This document shows, in pieces, positions 62,721 to 64,000 of a stretch of DNA of 64,000 nucleotides (positions are counted from its first letter, which is position 1; every line of letters begins with the position of its first letter). The position numbers and the translations under genes were made by a program. The notes below the pieces were generated by a model. It saw nothing but the letters and a program-made list of their open reading frames with translations. It was not told the DNA's origin and ran no database searches. The DNA is from CAIWHR01 sp963781285 (GTDB taxonomy: Bacteria > Pseudomonadota > Gammaproteobacteria > Burkholderiales > Casimicrobiaceae), in the NCBI GenBank assembly GCA_963781285.1, contig CAWAFI010000018.1, forward strand, positions 62,001 through 126,000, read 5' to 3'.

Positions 62721-63749
62721 ATGGCCAATAGACCCAAGGTTTGCTTCGATCGCATCCTGCCTCGCGACATGATGCGCCTCCAACGGACGACGCGCGGTCC
62801 CGGAGGCCGTGTCCGCGCCATATCGCCCATCGGCAAGACATGGATGAACGGCTCGACGCTGCGCGTGCGGTTCATGGCGGGCACGCCTGCCGAACAGTCT
62901 GTCGCGCGGGAACAGGCCGGGTGGTGGGCCACGGTTGCCAACCTGAAGTTCGACTTCAACAACGCGCCCGACGCGGAAATTCGCATTACGTTCGACTCCA
63001 ACGACGGTGCGTGGTCCTATGTGGGCACCGATTGCCGTGGCATCCCCTCGAACGAGGCCACGATGAATCTCGGCTTTCTCGACGGCGGCACTGCGGCGCA
63101 CGAATTCGGCCACGCGATCGGACTCGCGCACGAGCATCAGAATCCCGCGGGTGGAATTCAGTGGAACGAGCAGGTCGTCATTCAGGAGTTGGCCGGTTCC
63201 CCCAATTTCTGGGATGAGCAGACGGTCCGGCACAACGTCCTGCGAAAGTATAGTGCGGACCAGGTCAACGGGACTGTCTTCGACCCCGATTCGATCATGC
63301 TCTATTTCTTTCCCGCTTCGTGGACGTTGAATGGCATTGCCACCAAGGCGAATGACGTCCTCTCCGGTCTCGACAAGGAATTCATTGCGGGCGCGAAGAT
63401 GTACCCGAAAACCGGCACCACGGTCGTCGATGCGACGGAACTCGAGGTCAACGCCCGGAGCCGGACGCAGGCTTCCATCGGCAAGGTGGGCGAGGAGGAT
63501 CTTTTCCGTTTCACTGCCGCGGCCGATGGCCACTACATCATCGACACGCGCGGCCCGACGGACGTGGTGATGAAGCTTTTCGGCCCCAACAGTGAAACGG
63601 CGCTGGTCGCCGAAGACGATGACTCCGGCATGGACACCAATGCCCGGATTTCGGCGGACCTGATCGCGGGCGATTACTTCATTCAGGTACGGCACTACAA
63701 TCGTGCGAGCGGCATGGGGAACTACTCGATTCGTGTACGCAAGGTGTGA
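62721..63749 (+). CDS. Astacin-like zinc metalloprotease with C-terminal PPC domain
   Basis: A 342-residue protein. The zinc site is HEFGHAIGLAHEHQNP (His 127, 131, 137; Glu 128), the extended HExxHxxGxxHE motif of astacins and related metzincins. The later SIMLYFF replaces the usual Met-turn SxMHY. The last 100 residues form a pre-peptidase C-terminal beta domain (EEDLFRFTAAADGHYIIDT ... GDYFIQVRHYN). ATG 62721 has GGAGGG upstream. There is no signal peptide from this start, which is unusual for the family. Confidence 0.88.
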   Translation: MANRPKVCFDRILPRDMMRLQRTTRGPGGRVRAISPIGKTWMNGSTLRVRFMAGTPAEQSVAREQAGWWATVANLKFDFNNAPDAEIRITFDSNDGAWSYVGTDCRGIPSNEATMNLGFLDGGTAAHEFGHAIGLAHEHQNPAGGIQWNEQVVIQELAGSPNFWDEQTVRHNVLRKYSADQVNGTVFDPDSIMLYFFPASWTLNGIATKANDVLSGLDKEFIAGAKMYPKTGTTVVDATELEVNARSRTQASIGKVGEEDLFRFTAAADGHYIIDTRGPTDVVMKLFGPNSETALVAEDDDSGMDTNARISADLIAGDYFIQVRHYNRASGMGNYSIRVRKV

Positions 63750-63853
63750 GGGGCGGCGCGTCCGTCATCGGCGGATCTCGCCCCGGCATGGGCGCGAGCG
63801 ACGCAGGGACGGGCGCCCGCCGCCGCGGCCTTCGTGAGGAAGCCGGACCCGAG

Positions 63854-64000
63854 CTAGGGAAGTTGCTTCAGGCCCAGCTCGGCCGCGGCGTGATAAACAC
63901 CCTGTCGGTGGGATTCGAAGCGGGCGAGAATGACGGTTCTCCGGCACTGCGTGTTCGCCGTCATTTCTTGCACGATCGCATTCAGCAGCTTGCGGGCCAC
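63854..64000 (-). CDS. C-terminal end of an unidentified protein, cut by window edge
   Basis: The last 48 codons of a minus-strand gene (KLLNAIVQEMTANTQCR ... FESHRQGVYHAAAELGLKQ). The composition is normal for a protein. The family cannot be named from this fragment. Confidence 0.5.
   Translation of the reverse strand: MARKLLNAIVQEMTANTQCRRTVILARFESHRQGVYHAAAELGLKQLP

Noticed and set aside
1..64000. Prophage or integrative element
   Set aside because: No integrase, transposase, structural phage gene, tRNA-associated direct repeat or conjugation gene was seen.

Overview
The window is a GC-rich proteobacterial chromosome segment, probably from a betaproteobacterium. That is inferred from the mix of families (Fe-SOD, OsmC, DUF883, DUF3309, BON and AI-2E stress genes, PHB-depolymerase-type esterase, CbpA/CbpM, NdvB-type cyclic glucan synthase) and was not tested by a search. 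I found no rRNA, tRNA, CRISPR array, transposase, integrase or phage gene.

1-4.5 kb: the 3' part of a periplasmic copper amine oxidase, a DUF1345 membrane protein and two Crp/Fnr-type regulators. 4.5-20.7 kb: a stress-response island of many very small membrane proteins and lipoproteins (two DUF3309, BON, entericidin-like, DUF3096, lmo0937-like, DUF883) plus OsmC, Fe-SOD, a VIT1-type metal transporter, a desaturase, CBS and AI-2E proteins and a RIO-type kinase. 20.7-29.7 kb: one huge cyclic beta-1,2-glucan synthase gene interrupted by two frameshifts. 29.7-34 kb: CsbD, a glycine-zipper lipoprotein, a 24-residue membrane peptide and a badly frameshifted DUF6600-type protein with a proline-rich repeat tail. 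34.6-43.3 kb: an ArnT-like glycosyltransferase, a lipase-like protein, a lysine-tailed DUF6781-like protein, a frameshifted csbD, a third Crp/Fnr regulator and cbpA-cbpM. 43.4-44.4 kb: a LysR regulator.

44.4-64 kb is different in character. It is a cluster of conflict or programmed-death type genes, mostly on the minus strand and without visible frameshifts: three TIR proteins (one fused to a P-loop NTPase, a membrane anchor and long ASPM/HYDIN-like Ig repeats; one with two membrane helices; one fused to a TRAFs/TPR domain), a caspase-family protein, a Rossmann/SLOG-like protein, a DRGH-type nuclease, a hydrolase-TRAFs-trypsin fusion, an astacin-like zinc protease, an autotransporter and a lipoprotein hydrolase.

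The strongest regulatory observation is a recurrent 16-bp palindrome, TGTGCG-N4-CGCACA with variants. It occurs about 17 times, in front of most of the small stress genes and of all three Crp/Fnr genes, and nowhere that I noticed in the 44-64 kb cluster. I infer that it is the operator of one or more of these Crp/Fnr proteins and that the island is a regulon. At three of the best copies a GATATT-like -10 box lies at a constant distance, which would put the palindrome near -40.

Several genes in the first 40 kb (an Lpd-like flavoprotein, the glucan synthase, csbD, the DUF6600-type gene) carry single-base frameshifts. In the four sites examined each looks like one extra base, so sequencing or assembly error is as likely as true decay.
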